DNA of 64,000 bases from Candidatus Hydrogenedentota bacterium. GTDB taxonomy: Bacteria > Hydrogenedentota > Hydrogenedentia > Hydrogenedentales > SLHB01. The notes below the pieces were generated by a model. It was not told the DNA's origin. It ran no database searches and saw only the letters and a program-made list of their open reading frames with translations. This document shows, piece after piece, positions 26,789-35,752 of this stretch (positions within the stretch are counted from its first letter, which is position 1; every line of letters starts with the position of its first letter). Made by a program: the position numbers and the translations under genes. Where the stretch lies: the NCBI GenBank assembly GCA_029552745.1, contig JAKPDK010000184.1, positions 1 to 64,000 on the forward strand, read 5' to 3'.

Positions 26789-26830
26789 AAAACGCCCGTT
26801 GGAGAATCATCCTCCCGACGGGCGTTTCTT
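26789..26830. terminator. Bidirectional rho-independent terminator
   Basis: AAACGCCCGT and ACGGGCGTTT pair over 10 bp around a loop of about 18 bases, with TTTCTTTCT after it on the plus strand and an A-rich flank serving as a U-run on the minus strand. It separates the nine-gene operon from the convergent DUF1080 gene. Confidence 0.85.
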
Positions 26831-26842
26831 TCTCTTGGAACG

Positions 26843-27949
26843 TCACTTGTACTCTTGAATTAAGATATTCCGGAATGACAAGTCGGTCGTTTTGTCATGG
26901 CCTTGAAGGTGAATAGTTCCTGGTCCGGGCACATATCCCGCTTTCCCATTGGCGTCGGGCGAAATCGGACGCGTGTCCGTGAAATCACTCACTTGATAAC
27001 CATTCACCCAAACCGCCATATGATTTCCATCACAGACAATGGTCTTGGTAAACCACTCACGGTCGCTGGGTACCACCTTACGCGCCGGCTGGTTGCCATA
27101 AATCCCCCCCGTGCCAAAATCAACCGGCTTGGTACGATCGTCTCCCTCCCATTGGTTCCGAATTTGTGATTCATAACCCTTCCAGAAAACTCCCACAGGG
27201 CCGCGGAAGAACACGCCACTATTCAGGTGATCCCCATTCGAAATCACATCGATTTGCAACAAAAAGTCTTTATACACACCCGCGGTCTCAATTTGTCCTT
27301 TCCCGTCCTTGATGTTCAAGGCTCCATCCACGACGCTGAATCGAGAAGGTAGGTCTGGAATAACATTCCATCCGGTCAAGTCGACTCCGTTAAAGAGCGG
27401 CTTCAAAACGAGCGGACGCAATTTCACTTCTTTTACCTCAACTTTACCACCGTTGTTGTGGTGATACAGAATCCCAAGGTAACCACGCGCCCGCGCCGGT
27501 TGGGATAACTCAACTTCTTTCCCATCTACTGCAGCACGCACATCAGTCCCTTTGGCAATAATTCGAATCTCATGCCAAACGGGCTGGGCATCTTGCGGTT
27601 CCGCCATTACCAACATCGTTCCGCCGGTTTCGAGTGGGTGCCCTTCTATCCCGGAGCGGATCGCCAGGCCCGATGACGTCCCGGGTTTTACCCGCATGGT
27701 AACGGCGAGTTCAAAATCCGAAAACTGGCTAGTCGTGACCAACCACCCACCGGAACCTTGTTCGCAAAGGATTTCCCCATCCACCACCTTCCAATCGGCA
27801 TCTCCTAGCGCATTCCAACCAAATGTCGTCTCTCCATCAAACAAGTTAATCCACTGGCCTGCCTCCACGTTCTGCGCAAAGGCAACACCAGCAAAACAAC
27901 CCGTAACCACGAACAAAACGCCAATTACGAAACAAGTTTTCTGATACAT
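26843..27949 (-). CDS. Secreted protein with two DUF1080 (3-keto-disaccharide hydrolase-like) domains
   Basis: The protein has about 368 residues: a signal peptide (CFVIGVLFVVTGCFAGVAFA), then two concanavalin-like DUF1080 domains. The first begins WINLFDGETTFGW and the second LFNGVDLTGWNV. The second has the typical GVFFRGP, YESQIRNQW and WFTKTIVCDGNHMAVWVNG. Members include 3-keto-glycoside hydrolases, which cleave sugars after C3 oxidation by Gfo/Idh/MocA-type enzymes, so the dehydrogenase at 5445 could be a remote partner. I chose the ATG with GGAGG upstream; frames extend 31 codons further without such a site. Confidence 0.88.
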   Translation of the reverse strand: MYQKTCFVIGVLFVVTGCFAGVAFAQNVEAGQWINLFDGETTFGWNALGDADWKVVDGEILCEQGSGGWLVTTSQFSDFELAVTMRVKPGTSSGLAIRSGIEGHPLETGGTMLVMAEPQDAQPVWHEIRIIAKGTDVRAAVDGKEVELSQPARARGYLGILYHHNNGGKVEVKEVKLRPLVLKPLFNGVDLTGWNVIPDLPSRFSVVDGALNIKDGKGQIETAGVYKDFLLQIDVISNGDHLNSGVFFRGPVGVFWKGYESQIRNQWEGDDRTKPVDFGTGGIYGNQPARKVVPSDREWFTKTIVCDGNHMAVWVNGYQVSDFTDTRPISPDANGKAGYVPGPGTIHLQGHDKTTDLSFRNILIQEYK

Positions 27950-28119
27950 CGTTAATTTCCTCCAGTTGAACACCATCATGGAACAGCCTTTCATAGAGTC
28001 AAGCCTATAACTATACCAAACAAACGACAGACTAAAAAACAATAGCGTATCGCCATCTTTTTCACATTTTCGATATCCCTTTTGTGATCCCTTTTGACTT
28101 GATTCTTGGTGCCTTAAGT

Positions 28120-28148
28120 TTGCAGCAAGTTGCTCCGTTCTCTATAGT
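28120..28148 (+). promoter_or_regulatory. Possible sigma-70-type promoter
   Basis: TTGCAG and TATAGT are spaced by 17 bases, upstream of the lipoprotein gene at 28210. The -10 is a good match. Confidence 0.45.
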
Positions 28149-28184
28149 ACTCCTGTCCGTGTAAGTGATTAGATGACAACGCCA

Positions 28185-28199
28185 AGTTCAGTTTGAACT
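28185..28199. promoter_or_regulatory. Inverted repeat AGTTCA-GTT-TGAACT
   Basis: Six-base perfect half-sites flank a 3-bp spacer in the predicted leader, 10 bp before the upstream GTG start of the next gene. It could be an operator or a small hairpin controlling translation. Confidence 0.4.
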
Positions 28200-28209
28200 A
28201 AAAACGGCC

Positions 28210-29205
28210 GTGATCGTGATAGTTGGTAAGACACATTGGAAGGGAAACGTGTTGCTTTTTGCATTCTATACGTCTGCTGTCATTTTGCTTTGCGGATGCA
28301 ACGCCACCGTGATCGAAGGCAAAGTCCTTGATATAAAAGGAGAAGCGTTACCTGGTGTTACCGTTTCCGTTCAAGGGGCGGCGACGCAAGCCTTAACCAA
28401 CGCGTTGGGAGCATACAAGCTCCGTGTTGCCCCCGGACATTGGATGCTATTTTTTCACAAGTCGGGATATACTCCTGGACGTTTCGAAATCGACGCCGAA
28501 GTCCCCGGCGTCGTAGAAGCAAATTCGGTTACGCTCTGGTGCTTGCCACCAGGAAATGGCGTTTTCTTGTACGAGGGATACCGCTACCGCGCTACGCGAG
28601 CAATCGAGCGCGAAACGTTTCTCGCACAAGACGGCAGAATGCTTTACGGCACAGTCAAATTTGACCCGGAACATCCAGACAGTCCCGCAACCAGCAATTC
28701 AACACCTACGTTGTTGTGTTACAACATGCCCCGTTCGGGAGTCTGCCTTCATCGGCTGGAACGCACCGACGTTGTCCTGGAAGATGCACGAAACGGCACG
28801 TCGGTTAAGATTTGGACTCCAGTGGAATCCTTCCCCGTGTCATTAATATCCATTGACGAGCCGGAAGGACTTTTGCAACAGGTACAACTTGACACCAGTC
28901 TACAACCTGGAGTTTATGCCGTGAATTGGGGAGCCTTTGACACAAGTGCCGCTGCGGACCCGCGTATCTACCTTTTCTCTGTACTGACACATCAAGACAA
29001 AGACCCCCAAGATGCGAAGGATGCCTCAACCGAGCAAAAAGTACCTGCACCAAGCAAACGCCCTCAAGAAAAGCCGACTTCCAAACAGAAGACGGCATCT
29101 CCAGAAGGCGCGACCGACAAAGTGCCGGCGGATCAAGTACAAATAAAACCACAAAAAATAAAAGACGAGATCGACTTGATAGAACCTGTCTTGCATGATT
29201 TGTGA
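28210..29205 (+). CDS. Lipoprotein with carboxypeptidase-regulatory-like beta domain
   Basis: The 331-residue protein has a lipoprotein signal ending VILLCGC and then a CarboxypepD_reg-like beta-sandwich (VIEGKVLDIKGEALPGVTVSVQ, TNALGAYKLRVAPGHW). The middle is beta-rich and unassigned. The last 75 residues are a Lys/Pro/Gln/Asp-rich tail. The start is uncertain: GTG 28210 gives a positively charged signal n-region but no ribosome site, whereas GTG 28249 has GGAAGGG at good distance. It is followed 40 bp later by the DUF6785-like gene. It is likely surface or periplasmic. Confidence 0.8.
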   Translation: MIVIVGKTHWKGNVLLFAFYTSAVILLCGCNATVIEGKVLDIKGEALPGVTVSVQGAATQALTNALGAYKLRVAPGHWMLFFHKSGYTPGRFEIDAEVPGVVEANSVTLWCLPPGNGVFLYEGYRYRATRAIERETFLAQDGRMLYGTVKFDPEHPDSPATSNSTPTLLCYNMPRSGVCLHRLERTDVVLEDARNGTSVKIWTPVESFPVSLISIDEPEGLLQQVQLDTSLQPGVYAVNWGAFDTSAAADPRIYLFSVLTHQDKDPQDAKDASTEQKVPAPSKRPQEKPTSKQKTASPEGATDKVPADQVQIKPQKIKDEIDLIEPVLHDL

Positions 29206-29245
29206 GCGGTCAAAAATCATTTATCGGAGAGACAGATAAAGAAAA

Positions 29246-31159
29246 ATGGTAATTTCGTTTCGTTCCATTGTCATCGGGTTGCTTCTGATCCCGCTGAACA
29301 GCATGTGGCTTGCCCTTGCTGAAGTAGTCTGGTACTCGGGAGAACCCACGACCCTAAGTCTTTTCGCAAATGTCATTTTCATTTTGTGTCTTCTGGTCAT
29401 TGCAAATGCGCCTCTAAAACGGTTTAAGCCCGAGTGGGCCCTATCACCCGCAGAACTGACTGTTATCTACGTCATGTTAGCCGTAGCAACGTCGTTAGGG
29501 GGACACGACATGCTTTCGGTCTTGATGGCGACTGTCCCCCATCTCCATCGAAACGTGCCACTTAACTCGCGATACGAGGAGGTCGCCTCTTATGTCCCGA
29601 AGTGGTTGGTCGTGACGGATCCCAAAGCATTGGAAAGTGCGTACGTCGGCCAGGAATCTGTGTTTAACCCTACGAACTTCCTGCCTTGGCTGACCCCTTT
29701 GGCGTGGTGGTTTGCATTTGTCATGGCGCTATGTTCTGTGTACTGGGGTTTGACCCTTATCTTCCGAAAGCAGTGGACAGTAAACGAAAAACTGGCCTAT
29801 CCTATTGTCCAGACCCCACTCATGCTCATCAGCGAAACAAAAACCCTCGCAAGAAGCCGCGCGTTCTGGGCAGCTTTTTCCATTGCATCCCTGATCGATA
29901 TCATCAACGGTCTGAACGTCCTTCACCCGGTATTGCCCCGCATACCCATCGTTCGGGTCGTCAATCTTCAGACGCTCTTTACAGAAAGACCGTGGACCGA
30001 TATGGGAGAAGCATGGATATCGTTTTTCCCATGCGTCATCGGTATTTGCTTTTTGATGCCGCTGGACCTCAGTTTTTCTTGCTGGTTCTTTTTCCTTGTC
30101 ACGAAAGTGCAACTTATACTCACTAGTTACTTCGGCGTCGCGGGGATGCCCGGGTTCCCCTATATCCAGGAACAAGCCGCAGGCGGTTACTATGCTATCG
30201 CATTGATCGCCCTATGGATAAGCCGACGGGAAATAATCCGAATAGCCAAAATCTGGCTAGGCAAACCCGTCGAGTCGGAAGACCCATGGGAGAGAAAAGA
30301 GGCTCGGATTGCCCTCGTGCTCTTAGTAGCCGGAAGTCTGTTTCTCGCCTATTTTTGTCTCCGCGCTGGCATGAGTCTACCCATTGTCGTGGCCTTCTTC
30401 GGTATCCATTTCGTTCTCTCGATTGCGATTTCGCGCATGCGCGCAGAACTGGGTCCCCCGTCTCATGACCTTTTCCCCGTAGGTGCTCACCGCCAACTGA
30501 TCGCCATTTTAGGTCCCGTTTCTTTACGCAATCGGAACCCGGTGGACGTTGCCATGTTCGGTTTGCTCAACTTCTTCAACCGCTGTATGCGCACCCATCC
30601 TATGCCTCAGGGGATTGAAGGGTTCCGCATGGTGGAGCGGCTGCGGTTGAATAATCTTCATATGTTAGTAGCCATGGGACTGGCTATCATTTTTGGCACA
30701 CTCACCTCAATGGGCGCCTTGCTCTGGGCATATAACAGGTATGGCATATCCGCTCAAGTCAGCAACCTCCCCATGTATTTGGGAACAGAAACATGGGACG
30801 CAGTTGCCACCTGGCTGCAAAACCCGCCTCGGTGGATCGCCGCACCTTCCTACGCCATACTGGTCGGGCTGCTCTTTGCCCTCGGACTATCCACACTGCG
30901 CATGAATCTCACGTGGTGGCCGCTTCATCCCGTGGGTTTTGCCATTTCAGGCTCTTACACTATGATGCGAATGTGGTTTTGCGTGTTCCTCGCATGGGCT
31001 GTCAAAGCCCTTATTTTGAAGTACGGCGGTCCGCGCGTATACGCTCCCGCCTTGCGCTTCTTCGTTGGCCTGATTGTGGGTGATTTCCTCGTAGGAAGTT
31101 TTTGGTTCACCTACGGCGTGATTATGGAAACCCCCGTCTATCATTTCTGGCCTTACTAA
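29246..31159 (+). CDS. Polytopic membrane protein, DUF6785/DUF6784-like
   Basis: The 637-residue protein has roughly 12-14 hydrophobic segments, starting SIVIGLLLIPLNSMWLALAE. Conserved-looking segments include WALSPAELTVIYVMLAVATSLGGHD, FNPTNFLPWLTPLAWW and RMRAELGPPSHDLF. It resembles the DUF6785 membrane proteins common in Planctomycetota, Armatimonadota and related genomes; I assign it by memory of this pattern and not by a search. No transported substrate is known. It ends 12 bp from the convergent opp operon. Confidence 0.82.
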   Translation: MVISFRSIVIGLLLIPLNSMWLALAEVVWYSGEPTTLSLFANVIFILCLLVIANAPLKRFKPEWALSPAELTVIYVMLAVATSLGGHDMLSVLMATVPHLHRNVPLNSRYEEVASYVPKWLVVTDPKALESAYVGQESVFNPTNFLPWLTPLAWWFAFVMALCSVYWGLTLIFRKQWTVNEKLAYPIVQTPLMLISETKTLARSRAFWAAFSIASLIDIINGLNVLHPVLPRIPIVRVVNLQTLFTERPWTDMGEAWISFFPCVIGICFLMPLDLSFSCWFFFLVTKVQLILTSYFGVAGMPGFPYIQEQAAGGYYAIALIALWISRREIIRIAKIWLGKPVESEDPWERKEARIALVLLVAGSLFLAYFCLRAGMSLPIVVAFFGIHFVLSIAISRMRAELGPPSHDLFPVGAHRQLIAILGPVSLRNRNPVDVAMFGLLNFFNRCMRTHPMPQGIEGFRMVERLRLNNLHMLVAMGLAIIFGTLTSMGALLWAYNRYGISAQVSNLPMYLGTETWDAVATWLQNPPRWIAAPSYAILVGLLFALGLSTLRMNLTWWPLHPVGFAISGSYTMMRMWFCVFLAWAVKALILKYGGPRVYAPALRFFVGLIVGDFLVGSFWFTYGVIMETPVYHFWPY

Positions 31160-31171
31160 CAACGCAAATAG

Positions 31172-32173
31172 TCACCACTCTCCCCGCTGGACACGAAGGC
31201 ACGCCGAACATCGCCCGGCAGCTATTTCTTTCAATTCAGGAGACGTACGTCGACAATCGGGCATCGCATACGAACAACGAGGCTCAAACGGACAACCTGA
31301 TGGTAGGCAAGAAAGGTCCGGGGGCGCCCCGTTCAGTCCCCGCAGCGGCTCCTTCCGCGGATGAAAAGCCGGCAAGGCACCGATCAATGCCTCCGTGTAC
31401 GGATGCCTCGGGCTCTCGAACAACGCCGCCGTCGGGGCAACCTCCACAATCTTGCCGGCATACATCACAGCGGTGCGTGTGCACGTCTCCGCAACAACGC
31501 CCAAATTATGCGTGATCCAAATCACCGCCATGCCCAGTCGGTCCCGCAATTTCATGATTAGGTCAAGTATCTGCGCCTCCACGGTGACATCCAATGCCGT
31601 GGTAGGTTCATCTGCAATAAGAAGTGAAGGATTCAACAACAACGCCATTGCAATCATGACGCGTTGTCTCATTCCACCTGAAAGCTCATGAGGATAACTG
31701 GACATTCGGCGTATCGGTTCAGAAACCCCCACCTGCTCGAGCATTTCCACCGCCCTGGCTCGCGCCTCCGTGCGTTTGCATCTCGTGTGGGCAATTATCC
31801 CTTCTGTAAGCTGATATCCAACGGTGAGATACGGGTTCAGCGCTGTCATAGGTTCCTGAAAGACAATTCCTATACGACGTCCACGAATTCTGCGCAGTTC
31901 TTGCTGCGAAAGTCGAAGCAAGTCAGCGCCTTCGAAGCGTACCTCGTCGGCTTCTATTCTTGCCGGAGGCATCGGTAACAACTTCACCAGTGACATCATC
32001 GCCGCCGTTTTGCCTGACCCCGATTCTCCCACAATACCCAGCGTTTCCCCTGCATCGAGTTCAAACGAAAGCTGGCTCACCGCCTGCACAGCAACTCCCG
32101 CGCTCACAAAAGTTACATTCAGGTTCTTCACCTGCAACAACTTCGAGTCTAAACGTGGAGTCGTGTCGTTCAT
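31172..32173 (-). CDS. oppD: Oligopeptide/dipeptide ABC transporter ATP-binding protein
   Basis: The 333-residue ATPase has Walker A GESGSGKTA, the Q-loop FQEPMTALNPY, the ABC signature LSGGMRQRV, Walker B LLIADEPTTALDVT and the H-loop WITHN. The C-terminal oligopeptide-transporter extension is present (PPDLSCLPSGCPFEPRC) with the Cys cluster that binds an iron-sulfur centre in some members. It is the last of four genes, its ATG overlapping the oppC stop. No second ATPase gene (oppF) follows; the DNA continues into the convergent DUF6785-like gene. Confidence 0.95.
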   Translation of the reverse strand: MNDTTPRLDSKLLQVKNLNVTFVSAGVAVQAVSQLSFELDAGETLGIVGESGSGKTAAMMSLVKLLPMPPARIEADEVRFEGADLLRLSQQELRRIRGRRIGIVFQEPMTALNPYLTVGYQLTEGIIAHTRCKRTEARARAVEMLEQVGVSEPIRRMSSYPHELSGGMRQRVMIAMALLLNPSLLIADEPTTALDVTVEAQILDLIMKLRDRLGMAVIWITHNLGVVAETCTRTAVMYAGKIVEVAPTAALFESPRHPYTEALIGALPAFHPRKEPLRGLNGAPPDLSCLPSGCPFEPRCSYAMPDCRRTSPELKEIAAGRCSACLRVQRGEW

Positions 32174-33048
32174 GGATGGGAGGAATTCCTGGGATCAAAA
32201 GCGTCCCGCAAGCCGTCACCTAGAGCATTCAAGGCAAACAGCGTTAGCGTTAAGGCGGCACTCGGAAAAATCAACAACCAGGGATACTCTTCCATAGCGG
32301 CAACGCCGTCCTGTATGAGTGTCCCCCAAGATGCCTCCTGAGTACCCAAACCTAAGTAGCTCAAAAATGCCTCCAGAAGAATGACACGCGGCGCAGTCAA
32401 CGTCGTATACACTACAATAACGCCAAGAGTATTAGGTAACATATGTCGGAACAGTACGCGGTACCAGGGCAAACCGGTCGCCCATGCCGCCTCGACAAAT
32501 TCCCGACGCTTTAGAGACAAAATCTGTCCCCGAATGATGCGCGCCATCGTCAACCATTCCACCGCACCAATAGCGGCAAACAACAAAACAAGGCTGCGAC
32601 CGAAATAGGTCACAACAATAATGACAAACACGGCATACGGTAGGGAATACATAATGTCAACAAACCGCATCATAACCGCATCGACACGCCCACCCCAAAA
32701 TCCCGCCAGTGCCCCATAAAGCACGCCGATGAATACAGCCACCCCGGTCGCCACCGTAGCCACTTCCAACGATACACGCCCCCCCATGAGCACACGCACA
32801 AAAATGTCGCGCCCTAGATTGTCCGTCCCAAACCAGTGCGTCCTGCACGGCGGTTGAAAACGGTTTTCCCGCTCCTGATCCTGCCACGTATAGCGTGAAA
32901 ACATGGGACCCAATACACAAGACATGACGATAAGAACCAAGACGATCAAGCTTGCCACTGCCAATCTGTTCCTAAGAAAACAACGAGCGATGGAGTTTCT
33001 GCCTTGAAATGTAAAAGATGCTGCTTCGTTGCGATGGGCACTAGTCAT
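32170..33048 (-). CDS. oppC: Peptide ABC transporter permease, OppC/DppC type
   Basis: The 292-residue protein has six predicted membrane helices, an N-terminal OppC-specific segment (NRLAVASLIVLVLIV), GTDNLGRDIFVRVLMGGRVSL, and the EAA loop near EAAWATGLPWYRVLFRHMLPN that docks with the ATPase. It forms a heterodimer with OppB. It overlaps oppB by 8 bp and oppD by 4 bp. Confidence 0.95.
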   Translation of the reverse strand: MTSAHRNEAASFTFQGRNSIARCFLRNRLAVASLIVLVLIVMSCVLGPMFSRYTWQDQERENRFQPPCRTHWFGTDNLGRDIFVRVLMGGRVSLEVATVATGVAVFIGVLYGALAGFWGGRVDAVMMRFVDIMYSLPYAVFVIIVVTYFGRSLVLLFAAIGAVEWLTMARIIRGQILSLKRREFVEAAWATGLPWYRVLFRHMLPNTLGVIVVYTTLTAPRVILLEAFLSYLGLGTQEASWGTLIQDGVAAMEEYPWLLIFPSAALTLTLFALNALGDGLRDAFDPRNSSHP

Positions 33049-33958
33049 GGCGAAGCCTCGGATCTATCCAGGCGTGAATCAGGTCAACCAGGAGATTAAA
33101 AAACAGAATCAAAACGGCAAACACAAGCACCGTCCCCATGATCATCGTGTAATCCCGGTTTAGCGCCGCTTTGATGAATTCCGTCCCTAATCCTGGAACT
33201 CGAAAAATGTTTTCTACAACGAATGAACCGGTGAGCAACCCCGCCGCCGCTGGTCCCAGAAACGCCACTACCGGCTGCAACGCTCCTGGCAACGCGTGCC
33301 GAAAAACAACTTGAAATTCACTCAGTCCCTTGGCACGTGCCGTCCGAATAAAGTCCTGGGATAATACCTCGATCATAGCGGTGCGGCTCAGTCGTGCAAT
33401 ATAGGCGGCATACACCACACCTAATGTGAGCGACGGCAAAATCTTGTCCACCGGCTTTTCCCAAAGCGCCACCGGCAACCATCCCAACCAGATGGCAAAC
33501 ACCAATACCAACAACGGTCCCAACACAAAATTGGGGATACAGATACCTGCAGTGGCGCCGGACATGGTGACTCGATCAATCCACGTGTTTTGATACCGAG
33601 CGGCGAGAACACCGGCTGGCAGTCCAATGAAAAGGGCAACAAAAAGACCATAGAGCCCCAGTTCCAGAGACACCGGAAACTTCAGTTTGATCCACTCTGT
33701 CACGCTGCGATTAGGCCGTTTTAAGGAGGGTCCCAAGTCACCACGGAGAACGTCCGTCAAATAGTCCCAATACTGCACAAATAGCGGCGCGTCTAAATTG
33801 TACTGTGCCTCAATCTGGCGCAATGCCTCCTCACTGACAAATTTCTCTCCCGAAAAAGGACCACCCGGCGCCAAACGCACCAGAAAAAATGTCAACGTGA
33901 TCACAAGGAAGACCACTGGTATGAATTCCATTAACCGCCGAACAAAAAATCCAGCCAT
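33041..33958 (-). CDS. oppB: Peptide ABC transporter permease, OppB/DppB type
   Basis: The protein of about 305 residues begins FFVRRLMEFIPVVFLVITLTF, typical for OppB, and has LAPGGPF, a periplasmic loop, and the EAA-type segment RTARAKGLSEFQVVFRHALPG. The C-terminus FNLLVDLIHAWIDPRLR is characteristic. I chose the ATG 11 bp after the oppA stop; a TTG nine codons earlier would overlap oppA. Confidence 0.94.
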   Translation of the reverse strand: MAGFFVRRLMEFIPVVFLVITLTFFLVRLAPGGPFSGEKFVSEEALRQIEAQYNLDAPLFVQYWDYLTDVLRGDLGPSLKRPNRSVTEWIKLKFPVSLELGLYGLFVALFIGLPAGVLAARYQNTWIDRVTMSGATAGICIPNFVLGPLLVLVFAIWLGWLPVALWEKPVDKILPSLTLGVVYAAYIARLSRTAMIEVLSQDFIRTARAKGLSEFQVVFRHALPGALQPVVAFLGPAAAGLLTGSFVVENIFRVPGLGTEFIKAALNRDYTMIMGTVLVFAVLILFFNLLVDLIHAWIDPRLRHD

Positions 33959-33969
33959 CCCGCTACTCG

Positions 33970-35592
33970 CTAGTTTACGTTCCAAAACACATTCTTGAAA
34001 TCAATGTAACCCAGCAGATTCGGATACACCCCTTGCACATTCGGCGCCATCAAAAATACGCGGGTGTAAAAGTACAAAGGCGCAATCGGGGCTTCCTCTA
34101 GCAACAGTTTTTCCGCCTCCCTCAACCTCTCAAAGCGTTCAGACACACTTGAAGCAGAACGCGCCTCTTCAATCAGCCCGTCAAAAATCGGTGACGAAAA
34201 GCCTGTGCGATTATTACCGTTCCCGCTGGTGAAGCATTCCAAAAAATTGACCGGGTCAATGACATCGCCAATCCAAGCCGACCGCGCTATATCGTAATCC
34301 AACGTACTGAGAGAATTCAGATAGACTTTCCAGTCTTGATTCCGCAAACCAACGCGAATCCCCAGATTTTCACGCCACATGGCTTGAATTGCCTCCGCCA
34401 CTTGGCGGTGGTCCTCGCTGGTATTGAACAAAATCTCAACCGGTGGAAATCCCACACCCTCTGGATACCCTGCTTGCGCAAGTAAACGCCGCGCTTCCTC
34501 AGGATTGAACGGCGCTGACTCAGGCGGAATGTAGTTCTCTATCCCCTTCGGAGTGAGACTGAAAGCAGGCGCCCGTCCGGCTCGCACCACGTTCCGCACC
34601 AAGTCATCGCGATTGATCGCCAAACTGAACGCGCGCCTCACCCGAACATCATCAAAAGGCCGTCTTTTCGTATTGAACCGGTAAAAATAAGTGCCCAGAT
34701 AGGGCGAAATGTGGATTTTTTCAGGATAATTTCGCTGGTACGGTTCCACCTTGTTCAGCGGTACAGTACTGGTCAGGTCAAGCCTTCCCACTCGAAAGAG
34801 CAATTCCTCCGTATTCAAATTATCGATCGGATAAAACTGGATTTCATTGAGAGACACCATACTTGCGTTCCAATAGTACGGATTTCGCTTTACGACTAAG
34901 ATCCGGTCAGGTTCCCATCGGTCTAACTGGAATGCCCCATTACCTACGAAATTCCCCGCACGCGTCCACTGTGTTCCTCGCTCATCCATTCTCCCAAAAC
35001 GTTCAATTGTCCCACGATGGACTGGAAAGTACGTAAAATGAATCTGCATCGACAAGAAATAGGGCGTCGGATGTTCCAAAACCACGCGTAAGGTATGGGG
35101 ATCCAAAACTCGTACCCCCACTTGAGAAAAGTCTTCCAGTTTGCCCTCGTTGTAAAGCCGCGCATTCTGGATACAGTGAAGCATATGAGCGTACTCAGAA
35201 CCTAAAGACGGAGTCAGAATACGGCGCCAAGCGTATGCAAAATCTTCCGCCGTTACCGGGTCTCCGTTTGACCACCGCGCACTATGACGCAGATGAAATG
35301 TATACTCCCTCCCATCGGGCGAGAGTTCCCATGATTCAGCCACTCCCGGCATGGGTTGCAACGTTCGTGCATTAAGATTCACAAGCCCTTCAAATAACGT
35401 GGAAAGGATGACATGCTCGGTCACTCCAGAAACAAGATGCGGGTCTAGATCAGCCGGTTCCGCCCCGTTGCCCACACGAAGAACACTTGGGTTTACACGT
35501 GACCACACGTCGGCTTCCTGACAACTCACATAAGACAGCGCTAGAATCGTGAAGACAACAAAGACAAAATAGTTGAAATGCATCTTTGCCAT
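33970..35592 (-). CDS. oppA: Peptide-binding lipoprotein, SBP family 5
   Basis: The protein has about 540 residues, with a lipoprotein signal ending ALSYVSC, so it is anchored to a membrane. The family 5 solute-binding pattern is clear: LRVGNGAEPADLDPHLVSG, ESWELSPDGREYTFHLRHSARWSNGDPVTAEDFAYAWRR split over the N-lobe, RRPFDDVRVRRAFSLAINR and ARRLLAQAGYPEG. It delivers peptides to OppBCD. A longer frame begins 25 codons earlier but the chosen ATG gives a proper lipoprotein signal. The sulfatase gene diverges from it. Confidence 0.93.
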   Translation of the reverse strand: MAKMHFNYFVFVVFTILALSYVSCQEADVWSRVNPSVLRVGNGAEPADLDPHLVSGVTEHVILSTLFEGLVNLNARTLQPMPGVAESWELSPDGREYTFHLRHSARWSNGDPVTAEDFAYAWRRILTPSLGSEYAHMLHCIQNARLYNEGKLEDFSQVGVRVLDPHTLRVVLEHPTPYFLSMQIHFTYFPVHRGTIERFGRMDERGTQWTRAGNFVGNGAFQLDRWEPDRILVVKRNPYYWNASMVSLNEIQFYPIDNLNTEELLFRVGRLDLTSTVPLNKVEPYQRNYPEKIHISPYLGTYFYRFNTKRRPFDDVRVRRAFSLAINRDDLVRNVVRAGRAPAFSLTPKGIENYIPPESAPFNPEEARRLLAQAGYPEGVGFPPVEILFNTSEDHRQVAEAIQAMWRENLGIRVGLRNQDWKVYLNSLSTLDYDIARSAWIGDVIDPVNFLECFTSGNGNNRTGFSSPIFDGLIEEARSASSVSERFERLREAEKLLLEEAPIAPLYFYTRVFLMAPNVQGVYPNLLGYIDFKNVFWNVN

Positions 35593-35752
35593 GATCGCAG
35601 TGTTTCCATCATAGAATTGCGTTTCCCGACACTTTTTATGATAAGCGATAGCCGGACGCACATTCATATCCAGGGTTTTTGCAGAGGGCGTTTTATGCTA
35701 CCCTAATCTGGAAACAGAAAAAGAGCCAAACACAACAAAATCGGTAATTGTT

